Source: QHXW01 sp035280425 (GTDB taxonomy: Bacteria > Acidobacteriota > Terriglobia > Bryobacterales > Bryobacteraceae). From it: a stretch of 64,000 nucleotides of DNA. Below are positions 6,588 through 14,727 of this stretch, piece after piece. The translations under genes and the position numbers were made by a program. Under the pieces are notes generated by a model. It did not search any database, was not told where the DNA came from, and was given only the letters and a program-made list of their open reading frames with translations. How positions within the stretch are numbered: position 1 is the stretch's first letter; each line of letters opens with the position of its first letter. The DNA is taken from contig DATEFW010000028.1 in NCBI GenBank assembly GCA_035280425.1, forward strand, positions 1-64,000, given 5' to 3'.

Positions 6588-9316
6588 GACAGTCTTGCGG
6601 CCGTCCCGTGGCTCTGACCCTGCGCCTCTACCGTTCACTCGCCCGCGCCTTTCCCTACGAATTCAAAAACGCCTATGGGGATGAACTGCTCCAGGTCACC
6701 GAAGAAGCCATCGAATACATATGGCGCCGTCACGGCTTCGCCGGCCTCCTGCGCCTGCTCGCGGATATCGCCCTGCGCGTTCCCATCGAGCACCTGGCCG
6801 AGATGCGCCAGGATGTCCGATACGGCCTGCGCATGCTGGCCGCTTCTCCCGGGTTCACCGCGGTCGCATTAGTATCGCTCTGCCTGGGAATCGCCATCGC
6901 CACCTGCGCCTATAGCGAAATGAACGGTCTGCTGCGCGACCTGCCCGGCGTTCCCGGCCCAGAGCAACTGGTCGCGCTGCACGCGCCGTCGTCGTACCCC
7001 AGTTACCAGCGCTACAGCGAGCGTACCGATCTGTTCTCCGCCACCTTCGCCTATATCGCTCCGGTCCCGTTCGGCGTGTCAGCCGGCGGAGCCACCGAGC
7101 GGATCTGGGGGCACCTCGTCACTCCCTCGTACTTTTCCACGCTCGGCGTGCGCCCCTCGCGTGGCCGCTTTTTTGACTCAGAAAACGATCAGCCCGGCCG
7201 CGCACCCGAGGCCGTCTTCAGCTACCGCTTCTGGCAGGAACACCTGGCGGGCGACCCGTTCGTCATCGGAAAATCACTTCGGGTCAACGGGCATCCCACA
7301 ACGATCATCGGTGTCGGTCCCCCGCAGTTTCTGGGCGCGTCGCCTTCGCTCTTTGTGGCGGACTTGTGGCTGCCGCTTTCGGTCGATCCAAGTCTCGCGC
7401 CGGAACTTGCGGATCACGCGCTCACGCGCCGCGATCTCACGATTTTCCAGGTGGTCGGCCGATTGAAACCTGGTGTCACCGAGGCGCGCGCCGAAGCGGC
7501 GCTCGATGCCGTTGCGCAGCAAATCGCTGAGTCCTATGGCGACGCGGACAAAGACCGCAAGGGCCGCCGTATCGAGCTGCTTAGCGGCGGAAAAATCCTG
7601 CCCATCCGCAAGCGCGATATGCCGTTCTTCAAAGAATTTTTGCTGGTGCTGGGCGGCTTGGTACTTTTGATCGCCTGCGCCAATGTCGCCAACATGATGC
7701 TGGCGCGCGCAGCAGAGCGCCGCAAAGAAATCGCCGTGCGCCTTGCGTTAGGCGCAAGCCGCGCCCGCCTCCTTCGCCAGTTGCTCACCGAAAGCCTGCT
7801 GGTTGCTCTGGGCGCGTCTATTCCGGCGTTTCTGCTTTGTGTCTGGCTCATGCATCTGATGTCCGGGTTGCGAATGCCGCTCCCCATTCCCGTTGCCTTC
7901 GAACTGAATCCCGACTGGCGCGCCCTGCTCTTCACTCTGGCCGTGACAATTTTTACCGGCCTCGGCTTCGGCCTCGCTCCGGCCATACAGGCCACGCGCA
8001 CCGATCTCACGCCGGCGCTCAAGGAAGGCGGCAACATCCGGCTCCCGAAATTCCGCCGCTTCAGCCTGCGCAATGCGCTGGTGCTCTGCCAGATGGCCGC
8101 GTCACTCGCATTGTTGCTGCTCACCGGCTACATGGGCCTCGGCATTCAAAGCTCGCTGGGAGTACAGCAAGGCTTCAATCCGAAAAATCTTTACTTGATC
8201 TCGCTCGATCCCGTTCGTGATGGATATTCCACAGAGCGTGCCACGGCGTTTTTTGAGAAATTCCTGGATCGCGTAAAGCTGCTCCCCTCCGTCACCGCCG
8301 CCTGCCTGACCGACACTTTGCCCGTCGCGATGGACGGCAACGCCGGCGTCCGGTTCGCTACTTCCGAGAACGGCTCCAGCCGCCAGATTGAGTGGGCGCG
8401 CCGCCACATGGTGGGCCGGAACTATTTTGAAACCGCAGGCATTCCCATTCTCGCCGGACGCAGCTTCCGCAAAGAAGACGAGCGGCCCCGCGCCACCGCG
8501 GTGATCGTCAGCGAAGAACTGGTCCGCAAATTCTGGAAGGACGCCGATCCGCTCGGGCGCCGCATCGACATCCGCAACGACGAAGCGTCCGGTGGTCTCG
8601 GCGCCCTGCCCGGAACCTTTGACAATCGTTCCTCCGTATTGGCGCCCGGCTGGGGCACTTTCGAAATCGTCGGCGTCGCGCGCGACGTCTCCGAGGACCT
8701 CGTCGCCAGCAAGAAACATCCGGCCATTTATTTTCCCTTGCACCCTTCCGATTACGCGCAACCCTCTCTGCGCGGCGTCACCTTGCTGGTACGTGCGGCA
8801 CCGGGCGCAGATGCGATCCGCGATGTGCGCCGCGAAATATCGGCCATGGACCCCAATCTCAAACCGTTCAACGCGCGCAGCATGAGCGAACAGATCGCCC
8901 AGTTCATGTCCGCGCTCCGGGCAGCGTCGTGGACCTATGCCGTGATTGGAATCTTCGGCCTGGTTCTGGCCTCGGTCGGTCTTGCCGGCGTGACCGCGTA
9001 CTCGGTCTCGCAGCGCGGCCGCGAGATCGGCATCCGCATGGCGCTCGGCGCGCAAAAGCGCCATGTGCTTGCTTTGGTGATGCGCGAGGGCGCGGCACTT
9101 GTAACGATTGGCGCCGTCATCGGCCTGGCGTTCGCCTGGGCCGGCATTCGCGCCGTGTCGGCGATATTCTTCTCGGTTGCCAGCGTCCAGAGTTCCGATC
9201 CCGTCTTGTTCATCGGCGCGCCGATACTATTGGCCGCCGTTGCTCTCGCGGCCTGCTATCTACCGGCGCGCAAATCTACCCGCATCGATCCTGCGGCCGC
9301 GCTGCGGGCTGAGTGA
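6584..9316 (+). CDS. ADOP family ABC-type permease (MacB/FtsX-like)
   Basis: 910 residues. A cytosolic N-terminal segment of about 80 residues is typical of acidobacterial duplicated orphan permeases. Two MacB_PCD plus FtsX halves follow: the first membrane helix near 'SPGFTAVALVSLCLGIA', an FtsX triple-helix block from about 345 to 470 with ANMMLARAAERRKEIAVRLALGASRARLL, and a second block at the C-terminus with SQRGREIGIRMALGAQKRHVL. No ATPase gene is adjacent, as usual for the family. Members are proposed mechanotransmission-type exporters, but substrates are unknown. Confidence 0.93.
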   Translation: MRQSCGRPVALTLRLYRSLARAFPYEFKNAYGDELLQVTEEAIEYIWRRHGFAGLLRLLADIALRVPIEHLAEMRQDVRYGLRMLAASPGFTAVALVSLCLGIAIATCAYSEMNGLLRDLPGVPGPEQLVALHAPSSYPSYQRYSERTDLFSATFAYIAPVPFGVSAGGATERIWGHLVTPSYFSTLGVRPSRGRFFDSENDQPGRAPEAVFSYRFWQEHLAGDPFVIGKSLRVNGHPTTIIGVGPPQFLGASPSLFVADLWLPLSVDPSLAPELADHALTRRDLTIFQVVGRLKPGVTEARAEAALDAVAQQIAESYGDADKDRKGRRIELLSGGKILPIRKRDMPFFKEFLLVLGGLVLLIACANVANMMLARAAERRKEIAVRLALGASRARLLRQLLTESLLVALGASIPAFLLCVWLMHLMSGLRMPLPIPVAFELNPDWRALLFTLAVTIFTGLGFGLAPAIQATRTDLTPALKEGGNIRLPKFRRFSLRNALVLCQMAASLALLLLTGYMGLGIQSSLGVQQGFNPKNLYLISLDPVRDGYSTERATAFFEKFLDRVKLLPSVTAACLTDTLPVAMDGNAGVRFATSENGSSRQIEWARRHMVGRNYFETAGIPILAGRSFRKEDERPRATAVIVSEELVRKFWKDADPLGRRIDIRNDEASGGLGALPGTFDNRSSVLAPGWGTFEIVGVARDVSEDLVASKKHPAIYFPLHPSDYAQPSLRGVTLLVRAAPGADAIRDVRREISAMDPNLKPFNARSMSEQIAQFMSALRAASWTYAVIGIFGLVLASVGLAGVTAYSVSQRGREIGIRMALGAQKRHVLALVMREGAALVTIGAVIGLAFAWAGIRAVSAIFFSVASVQSSDPVLFIGAPILLAAVALAACYLPARKSTRIDPAAALRAE

Positions 9317-9327
9317 CGATTTCGTCC

Positions 9328-10125
9328 CTACACCGTCCCCTTCGGCAGCAGCCGCGCGATATTTCCGCCCGTCACCATCGCTTCATCCGCCGGCGCCAGC
9401 TTCAGCAGCTTGATTTTGTAGAGCTCCACACGCGAGTCCAGCTCCGGCCCGTCGCTGCCGAATATCAGCTTGCCTGCGCCCAATTCGCGCGCCGCCATCT
9501 CGATAAACTTGTAGAACACCACCGACGACGTCTCCAGATACACGTTCGGATACCGCCGCGCCACGCTGATCGCTTCCAGATGCTCCGTCCATTTCTCCGA
9601 AGCGAAATTGCCCAGATGCGCCATCAGGAACGGAATCTGCGGATACTCCGCCGCGATCATGTGAAAATTCGCCACGCGTTCCGGATGATAAATAATCGGA
9701 ATCCCCAGCTCCGCGACAGCATCCAGCATGTCGCGCGTCGGCAGCTTGTGCAGCTTGAGGCCCTTGAGGCCCAGGCTCTCGACCTCATGCCGCAGCATCC
9801 GCGGAATCCGGCCCGCCTCCGCCTGCGGATCGTGCTTCGCGAAGCCGATAAATTTTCCCGGATAGCGCCCGCAAATCTCCGCGATCTCCTGGTTGGGCTT
9901 CTCGTAATCCGGATTCTCGATCGGAAAAATCACCGTGCGGTCGATCCCCGCCTCCGCCATGTGCCGCAGCGTGATTTCCGGATCGGCGCGCGTCGTCCAC
10001 GGCGCCGACATCGCCTGCCCGTGTCCCGCGTGGCAGTGGGCGTCGATCACCAGCGGCTTGGTCTGCGCCAAAGCCGCGCCGCCTGCCGCAGCGCCGCCGA
10101 TCAGCGTCCGTCGCGTCAGTGACAT
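9328..10125 (-). CDS. Tat-exported amidohydrolase family protein
   Basis: 265 residues from the ATG at 10125, which starts a twin-arginine signal (SLTRRTLIGGAAAGG). The mature part is an amidohydrolase-2 TIM barrel: VIDAHCHAGHG supplies the first metal histidines, IIYHPER and FLMAHLG later ones, and LIFGSDGPE the final aspartate. The metal set looks complete, so hydrolase or decarboxylase activity on a small molecule is plausible; the substrate is unknown. The ATG lies 2 nt after the DinB stop, so the two genes are co-transcribed. Confidence 0.85.
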   Translation of the reverse strand: MSLTRRTLIGGAAAGGAALAQTKPLVIDAHCHAGHGQAMSAPWTTRADPEITLRHMAEAGIDRTVIFPIENPDYEKPNQEIAEICGRYPGKFIGFAKHDPQAEAGRIPRMLRHEVESLGLKGLKLHKLPTRDMLDAVAELGIPIIYHPERVANFHMIAAEYPQIPFLMAHLGNFASEKWTEHLEAISVARRYPNVYLETSSVVFYKFIEMAARELGAGKLIFGSDGPELDSRVELYKIKLLKLAPADEAMVTGGNIARLLPKGTV

Positions 10126-10127
10126 GG

Positions 10128-10643
10128 TCAGCTCGTCTGCGCCCGCCAGAACTGCGCCTCGTCCGCCGACGGCCCGTACATTCCCGGAATCGCGACATCG
10201 TTCAGCCGCAGGTATACGCCCAACTGCGCGCGATGGTGAATGATGTGGTTGAAGCACGAACTCCGCAGCACCGCGCCTCGCGGCATCGAAAATACCTGCT
10301 TACCTCCAAAGCTCAGCTTCCACATCACGCCCAGATCCTTCTCGGTGACTGAAGCAATCCGCGGCCGCGCCTCCGCCACGTTCTTATCGAACGCCGCCAG
10401 CAGCTCCGTGCGCGATTTCGCCGCGTATCCCTGCTGCCCTGGCTGAATGTCCAGGCCTTCGCTCGTCAGCGTCGTTGTCGCCCACATCGGCAGTTCCGCC
10501 ACATGCCCCGCCAGCCGGCCGAGCGTCATCGACTTCGCGTGCGGCTTGTAATCCATCTTGCCGTCCGGAACGCATTCCAGCAGCTTGCGCGTATTGGCCA
10601 TCTCCTGATCGAATTCCGATAAAAGCATCTCGCCGATCGGCAT
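10128..10643 (-). CDS. DinB family protein
   Basis: 171 residues from the ATG at 10643, preceded by GGAGG at a 4-nt spacing. The sequence is a DinB-like four-helix bundle: LLSEFDQEMANTRKLLE, then LGRLAGHVAELP (metal-site histidine) and NHIIHHRAQLGVYLR (the H-x3-H pair). DinB/YfiT-like proteins are metal-binding; some are thiol transferases such as bacillithiol S-transferases, but most are uncharacterised. It is first in a two-gene unit with the Tat amidohydrolase. Confidence 0.88.
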   Translation of the reverse strand: MPIGEMLLSEFDQEMANTRKLLECVPDGKMDYKPHAKSMTLGRLAGHVAELPMWATTTLTSEGLDIQPGQQGYAAKSRTELLAAFDKNVAEARPRIASVTEKDLGVMWKLSFGGKQVFSMPRGAVLRSSCFNHIIHHRAQLGVYLRLNDVAIPGMYGPSADEAQFWRAQTS

Positions 10644-10754
10644 ACATCCTCCGGAGCAAATTGTCCGAAGCGAGAATACCACGGACGCCGGCAGACGTGC
10701 TTCCGCCCGCACGCGATGGGAAATGCGTCTGGTAAATGAAGAAGGAAGGAGCTT

Positions 10755-11789
10755 CTAGTTGTGCCCGTTTATCGCAATCTTGCGCAGCAGGCTGAAATCT
10801 TCCAGCATCTTCGCAGTCCCCATGACCACCGAAGTCAGCGGGTCTTCCGCCAGCGACACCGGTAGATTGGTTTCCGTCTGAATGCGTTTATCGAGATTCT
10901 TCAATAGCGATCCGCCGCCCGTCAGCACAATCCCCCGCTCGCTGATGTCTGCGCTCAGCTCCGGCGGCGTGCTTTCGAGCGCCACGCGAATCGCCTGGAT
11001 GATCGTCGACAGGCAGCCCGAGAGCGCCTGCCGGATTTCGCTGTCCACCACCGTCACCGTCTTGGGAATTCCCGCGATCGCGTCCCGCCCTTTGACGTCC
11101 ATGCTCAGCGGCTTATCCAGCGGATACGCCGACCCGACTTCCAGCTTGATCGCTTCCGCCGTCCGCTCCCCGATCACCAGGTCGTGCCGCCGCTTCATGT
11201 GCTCGGTAATCTGCGCGTCCATCAGATTGCCTGCCGCCCGCACCGACCGCGAGTAAACAATCCCCGCGAGCGAAATCACCGCGATGTCCGTCGTCCCGCC
11301 GCCAATATCGACAACCATGTTGCCCGTGGCTTCGGTCACCGGCAACCCCGCGCCGATCGCCGCCACCATCGCCTGGTCCACCAGATGCACTTCGCTCGCC
11401 TTCGCGCGGTACGCCGCATCCAGCACTGCCCGCTTCTCGACATCCGTCGTCTCGCTCGGCACGCCAATGATAATCCGCGGATGTACCAGCCGTTTCCGCT
11501 TGTGCGCCTTCTGCAGAAAGCTCTGCAGCATTTCTTCAGCGGCATCGAAATCCGCAATCACGCCGTCGCGCAGCGGCTGGATCGCCACCATGTGGCCCGG
11601 CGTCCGCCCCAGCATGTCTTTGGCGTCTTTGCCGACGCCTTCCACCTGCCCGGTCTTCCGGTTCAACGCCACGATGGACGGCTCGTCCACCACAATGCCT
11701 TTGCCCGATGCGTATACCAGCGTATTCGCGGTACCCAGATCGACGGCCAGGTCTGAAGAAAACATACTTAATAAGGAACGGCGGCTCAT
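10755..11789 (-). CDS. mreB: Rod shape-determining protein MreB
   Basis: 344 residues with actin-fold motifs: LAVDLGTANTLVY (phosphate 1), VVDIGGGTTDIAVISL (phosphate 2) and GIVLTGGGSLLKNLDKRI (adenosine). MreB polymerises under the inner membrane and guides peptidoglycan synthesis along the cell side wall. An internal ATG at 11765 (MFSSDLAV) matches the usual MreB N-terminus better than the annotated start, so the true protein may be 8 residues shorter. mreC, mreD, pbp2 and rodA do not follow it, unlike the common operon. Confidence 0.97.
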   Translation of the reverse strand: MSRRSLLSMFSSDLAVDLGTANTLVYASGKGIVVDEPSIVALNRKTGQVEGVGKDAKDMLGRTPGHMVAIQPLRDGVIADFDAAEEMLQSFLQKAHKRKRLVHPRIIIGVPSETTDVEKRAVLDAAYRAKASEVHLVDQAMVAAIGAGLPVTEATGNMVVDIGGGTTDIAVISLAGIVYSRSVRAAGNLMDAQITEHMKRRHDLVIGERTAEAIKLEVGSAYPLDKPLSMDVKGRDAIAGIPKTVTVVDSEIRQALSGCLSTIIQAIRVALESTPPELSADISERGIVLTGGGSLLKNLDKRIQTETNLPVSLAEDPLTSVVMGTAKMLEDFSLLRKIAINGHN

Positions 11790-11801
11790 TGGACTTATTC
11801 G

Positions 11802-11830
11802 AACCTATCCGTCTTATGGATTATTGACAA
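11802..11830 (-). promoter_or_regulatory. Possible mreB promoter
   Basis: TTGTCA (11830-11825), a 17-nt spacer and TAGGTT (11807-11802) on the minus strand, 12 nt before the first mreB ATG. The -35 matches consensus in five of six positions and the -10 is weak. Confidence 0.4.
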
Positions 11831-11928
11831 GATTGGATCTGGTTAACCGCGGCACGATAACAAACGGCAGTATGAAAATCCCTTGTAATTGCGGCGGTTT
11901 CGCGCCGCCCCGTGCGAAAATCACAACC

Positions 11929-12354
11929 GTGTCGACTAAGTCGAAGGTACTTACTGCGCTCGCCGCCCTTGTCCTGCTCTGGTTCGCCCGCCTTGCCTGG
12001 GACTACTTCGATCCCACCAGCATCGCCCACCAATCCATGCAGATCCAGTTAAAACTGTTCGGCGCCGCCATCTACGAGTACCACGCCTCGACCGGACGCT
12101 GGCCGTCTGCCCTCGACGATCTCGCCCACACATCGCTCCCCCTGAAGAGTCGCGTCTGGCGGCAGAGCGCCGCGCCCATGGTTTTCCTCTGGCCGCAAAA
12201 CCTGAAGCCCGACCCGAAAGACAACGCCGGCACGCTCATCGCCTATCACGCCGGCGGCCTGTTCAACAAGTTGGGCCGCGTCTGGGTCTGCTGGGGCGAC
12301 TTGCGCACCGAACACTTGCCGGAAAAAGATTTGCAGGCGCGGCTGAAAAAGTGA
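11929..12354 (+). CDS. Hypothetical membrane-anchored protein
   Basis: About 141 residues from a GTG at 11929; an ATG at 11872 in the same frame would add 19 residues (including CNC) before the membrane segment. One helix (about residues 5-20, VLTALAALVLLWFARLAW) is followed by a soluble part with LFGAAIYEYHASTGRWPSAL. That part recalls the region after the pilin helix in pseudopilin-like proteins, but there is no prepilin peptidase site. The last 17 codons recur, diverged, at 12994-13053 beyond a toxin-antitoxin pair. Function unknown. Confidence 0.6.
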   Translation: MSTKSKVLTALAALVLLWFARLAWDYFDPTSIAHQSMQIQLKLFGAAIYEYHASTGRWPSALDDLAHTSLPLKSRVWRQSAAPMVFLWPQNLKPDPKDNAGTLIAYHAGGLFNKLGRVWVCWGDLRTEHLPEKDLQARLKK

Positions 12355-12408
12355 AACGGCCATCTCTGAATTAAGCAATGGCCCGCTGCTATGATTTAAA
12401 AGAGACAC

Positions 12409-12633
12409 ATGCGGTTTGAGCGAATTACGATCGACCCAGCCGTCGCCACCGGCAAGCCTTGCATCCGCAATCTGCGCTTTCCGGTCTCGCGCCTTCTCGG
12501 CCTGCTTGCATCGGGCGAGACCAGGGAATCCATCCTGAAGTCCTACCCTTATCTTGAAGCCGGCGATATCGACGAAGCCCTCCGCTACGCAGCCTATCTT
12601 TCCGAGGATGAAACCATCGAGCTTAGTCGATGA
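12409..12633 (+). CDS. DUF433 family antitoxin
   Basis: 74 residues with the DUF433 hallmark ITIDPAVATGKPCIRNLRFPVSRLL and a short helical C-terminus. DUF433 proteins are DNA-binding antitoxins usually paired with DUF5615 PIN-like toxins, as here, where the toxin start overlaps this stop by 4 nt (ATGA). A TATGAT (12390-12395) lies 13 nt upstream of the ATG. It should neutralise the toxin and repress the pair. Confidence 0.88.
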   Translation: MRFERITIDPAVATGKPCIRNLRFPVSRLLGLLASGETRESILKSYPYLEAGDIDEALRYAAYLSEDETIELSR

Positions 12634-12992
12634 GATTTCTCATCGATATGCCGCTGTCACCGCAACTGGCGCATTGGCTGCAAGCGGAAGGTTACGACGC
12701 CGTCCATGCGAGCGACCTCTCTCTGCAACAGAGCCCTGACGCAGAGATCATGCGCATTGCGACCCGCGAAAACCGCGTTATTATCACCGCCGACCTGGAC
12801 TTTCCTCGGCTTCTCGCGATGTTCGGTGCATCCGGGCCCGGCCTCATCTTGCTCCGGGGTGGGAACTACAGCGAGGCGGAGAGTTTAGAGTGCATCCGTC
12901 GTGTCCTCGCGTCCGTCCCCGGGGATCAACTGGGCCGCTCCATCGTCGTTGTCGATCGCGAGAAAATTCGGCGCCGCTGGCTTCCGGTGTGA
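12630..12992 (+). CDS. DUF5615 PIN-like toxin
   Basis: 120 residues with the Mut7-C/DUF5615 PIN-like fold: MRFLIDMPLSP holds the first acidic residue, DAEIMRIATRENRVIITADLDF holds the second and third. Such proteins are predicted Mg-dependent RNases and the toxic half of the pair with DUF433. The acidic set looks intact, so the toxin is probably active. The 3' end lies 2 nt from a remnant copy of the preceding hypothetical gene. Confidence 0.87.
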   Translation: MRFLIDMPLSPQLAHWLQAEGYDAVHASDLSLQQSPDAEIMRIATRENRVIITADLDFPRLLAMFGASGPGLILLRGGNYSEAESLECIRRVLASVPGDQLGRSIVVVDREKIRRRWLPV

Positions 12993-12993
12993 A

Positions 12994-13053
12994 CTCTACC
13001 TCCGCACCGAACACCTGCCGGAAAAAGAGTTGCGCGCGCGCCTGAAGAAGTGA
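12994..13053 (+). pseudogene. 3' remnant of a duplicate of the gene at 11929
   Basis: Twenty codons ending in TGA encode LRTEHLPEKELRARLKK, identical in 15 of 17 positions to the C-terminus of the gene ending at 12354. The DNA differs at several third positions, so the duplication is not recent. The frame has no start of its own. The toxin-antitoxin pair therefore sits between the full copy and a stub, as if it replaced most of the second copy. Confidence 0.75.
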
Positions 13054-13088
13054 TGCCCAGTTCCGGCCCATAATAAATACGTGCTGTT

Positions 13089-13607
13089 ATGCCTGCAAGA
13101 GTCTTGATGGACGTCCAAGAGTATCTGCACTCGAGCTTCGACGGTCCCGATTGCGAATATCTTGACGGCGAGGTGGTAGCGCGGAACAGCGCCGAGAAGC
13201 CGCATAGCCGGCTTCAAATGGAGCTGGCGTTTCTGCTCCGAAGCATGGCTCCCAACCTCGGCATTCAGGTTCTTCCGGAGATTCGCATTCAGATCAGCGC
13301 CCGCCGCTGCCGCGTCGCCGACATCGCCGTCTGGCGCGCAGGCAATATCGGCGACCGCATCCCCACCGTGCCCCCGTTTCTCGCCATCGAAATCCTCTCG
13401 CCCGAAGATCGCATCACGCGCATGCAGCCCAAAATTCAGGACTATCTCTCCATCGGCGTCGAGTGCATCTGGCTGATAGATCCCGATGAACAAAAGGCCA
13501 TCACTTACTCGCAGCAGAACCCCACCGGCTCCCTAACTGACGTTCTGCGGACGACTAATCCGGAGATCGAGATCCCTCTTAGCGCCCTATTTGAAAGTTC
13601 ACAGTAG
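13089..13607 (+). CDS. Uma2 family endonuclease-like protein
   Basis: 172 residues with the Uma2 PD-(D/E)XK fold: E at CEYLDGEVV, the central LPEIRIQISARRCRVADIAVW (Asp plus downstream residues), then PPFLAIEILSPEDR and YLSIGVECIWLIDPD. Uma2 (DUF820) proteins are predicted restriction-type nucleases of unknown role, often in many copies in cyanobacteria and acidobacteria. It could start at an internal ATG (13107). It lies among toxin-antitoxin genes but has no clear partner. Confidence 0.88.
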   Translation: MPARVLMDVQEYLHSSFDGPDCEYLDGEVVARNSAEKPHSRLQMELAFLLRSMAPNLGIQVLPEIRIQISARRCRVADIAVWRAGNIGDRIPTVPPFLAIEILSPEDRITRMQPKIQDYLSIGVECIWLIDPDEQKAITYSQQNPTGSLTDVLRTTNPEIEIPLSALFESSQ

Positions 13608-13645
13608 CGTCGTCTGCTTACCGTCGCGGCATGCACCCGCCGCTC

Positions 13646-13651
13646 TATACT
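13646..13651 (+). promoter_or_regulatory. -10 box of the hicB relic
   Basis: TATACT with only 6 nt before the ATG at 13658 and no Shine-Dalgarno sequence, the same short-leader layout seen at several genes here. Confidence 0.4.
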
Positions 13652-13657
13652 GTGAGT

Positions 13658-13856
13658 ATGACGTTCCGTGTTGTCCTCGAGTTTGATCCTGAGACCGCCA
13701 GTTACTCTGCCGTTTCCCCCGAACTTCCCGGCTGCGCCTCCCGCCGGCGCCACCGAGGAGGAAGCCCGGACCAACATCCGCGAGGCAGTTGAACTTTATC
13801 TTTCTCCTGGAGACCTCGACCTGCTGAAGAATGCAACGCCCAACGCAACCGGCTGA
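13658..13856 (+). pseudogene. Frameshifted HicB family antitoxin
   Basis: The first frame gives MTFRVVLEFDPETASYSAVS then PELPGCAS, a typical HicB N-terminal half. The next frame then continues AGATEEEARTNIREAVELYL to a stop at 13856. One extra C in the run at about 13741 accounts for the break; read through, the product is a normal HicB of about 65 residues. As it stands, translation stops early. No hicA toxin is adjacent. A sequencing error in the C-rich stretch is the main alternative. Confidence 0.8.
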
Positions 13857-13860
13857 CCGC

Positions 13861-14727
13861 ATGGATGACAGGCGGATTCAACTCGTCAAGCAACGACTGA
13901 AACAAAAGCAGAGCGAAATTTGGGACGAGTACGACTCTTACCCGACTCCTGAATTGTTCCACTTCACTACACCATGCGGATTTCGCGGTATCACTGAGAA
14001 GCGCCAGCTCTGGTGTACAGACATCAGGTACGTCAATGACTCTCGCGAAGGCGACCACGGTATGTCGGTAATAAGATCTGTTATGCAGCGCAAATCGATC
14101 TACAAGCCCTTCAAAGATTCTGTGCTCGCGGCAGAGAGTCTCTTCGGAATGAAGATTAATTTCACAGCGTACATCTGTTGTTTTTGCTCGGCTGGAGAAC
14201 AGGAATACATGTGGCGAGACTACGCAGCCGCCGGAACTGGATGCGCACTCGTTTTTGATCACGCCGCACTCATCTCAGCATCAGAGGGCGGCAAACGTTA
14301 CGGATTCTTAAGAGTGATGTACGACCCGGACAAGCAGGTCAGGCAGGTTGAGCAAACACTGGATCACGCCATTCACTTGGAACGCGAGCTGGGTACCTCC
14401 GGCCGCAGCGCCCGCATGCGATACTGGCTCGAAGTTTTAGTTGCCTTGTTCACCTGCGCCATTCGATTCAAAGATGCGAAATGGCGCCAGGAAAATGAGC
14501 TACGAATTTTCATAGCCGAGGGGCCCGGAGTAACACCTTTTAACGCAGCCGACAAACCCCGAGTAAGCGTTGCCTTCGAACCTCACTCGCTTAAGAGGGT
14601 GATCAGAGGACCAGCGGCCGCGAACGACCTGATTACGGAGAAGATCAAAGACCTGCTAGACCAAAACGGCTCCGAAGCCGTTCCGGTTGTCAACTCGTCA
14701 ATTAAAAAGTCGGCTACCCTCTTCTAA
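13861..14727 (+). CDS. DUF2971 domain-containing protein
   Basis: 288 residues from the ATG at 13861 (an ATG at 13831 would overlap the hicB relic). DUF2971 features are LFHFTTPCGFRGITEKRQLW near the N-terminus, DIRYVNDSREGDHG, then CFCSAGEQEYMWRDYAAAGTG and KDAKWRQENELRIFIAEG. The family is sporadic, often near mobile or defence genes, and has no firmly assigned activity. Its 3' end overlaps the convergent dCTP deaminase gene by 14 bp. Lower GC than its neighbours suggests transfer. Confidence 0.8.
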   Translation: MDDRRIQLVKQRLKQKQSEIWDEYDSYPTPELFHFTTPCGFRGITEKRQLWCTDIRYVNDSREGDHGMSVIRSVMQRKSIYKPFKDSVLAAESLFGMKINFTAYICCFCSAGEQEYMWRDYAAAGTGCALVFDHAALISASEGGKRYGFLRVMYDPDKQVRQVEQTLDHAIHLERELGTSGRSARMRYWLEVLVALFTCAIRFKDAKWRQENELRIFIAEGPGVTPFNAADKPRVSVAFEPHSLKRVIRGPAAANDLITEKIKDLLDQNGSEAVPVVNSSIKKSATLF

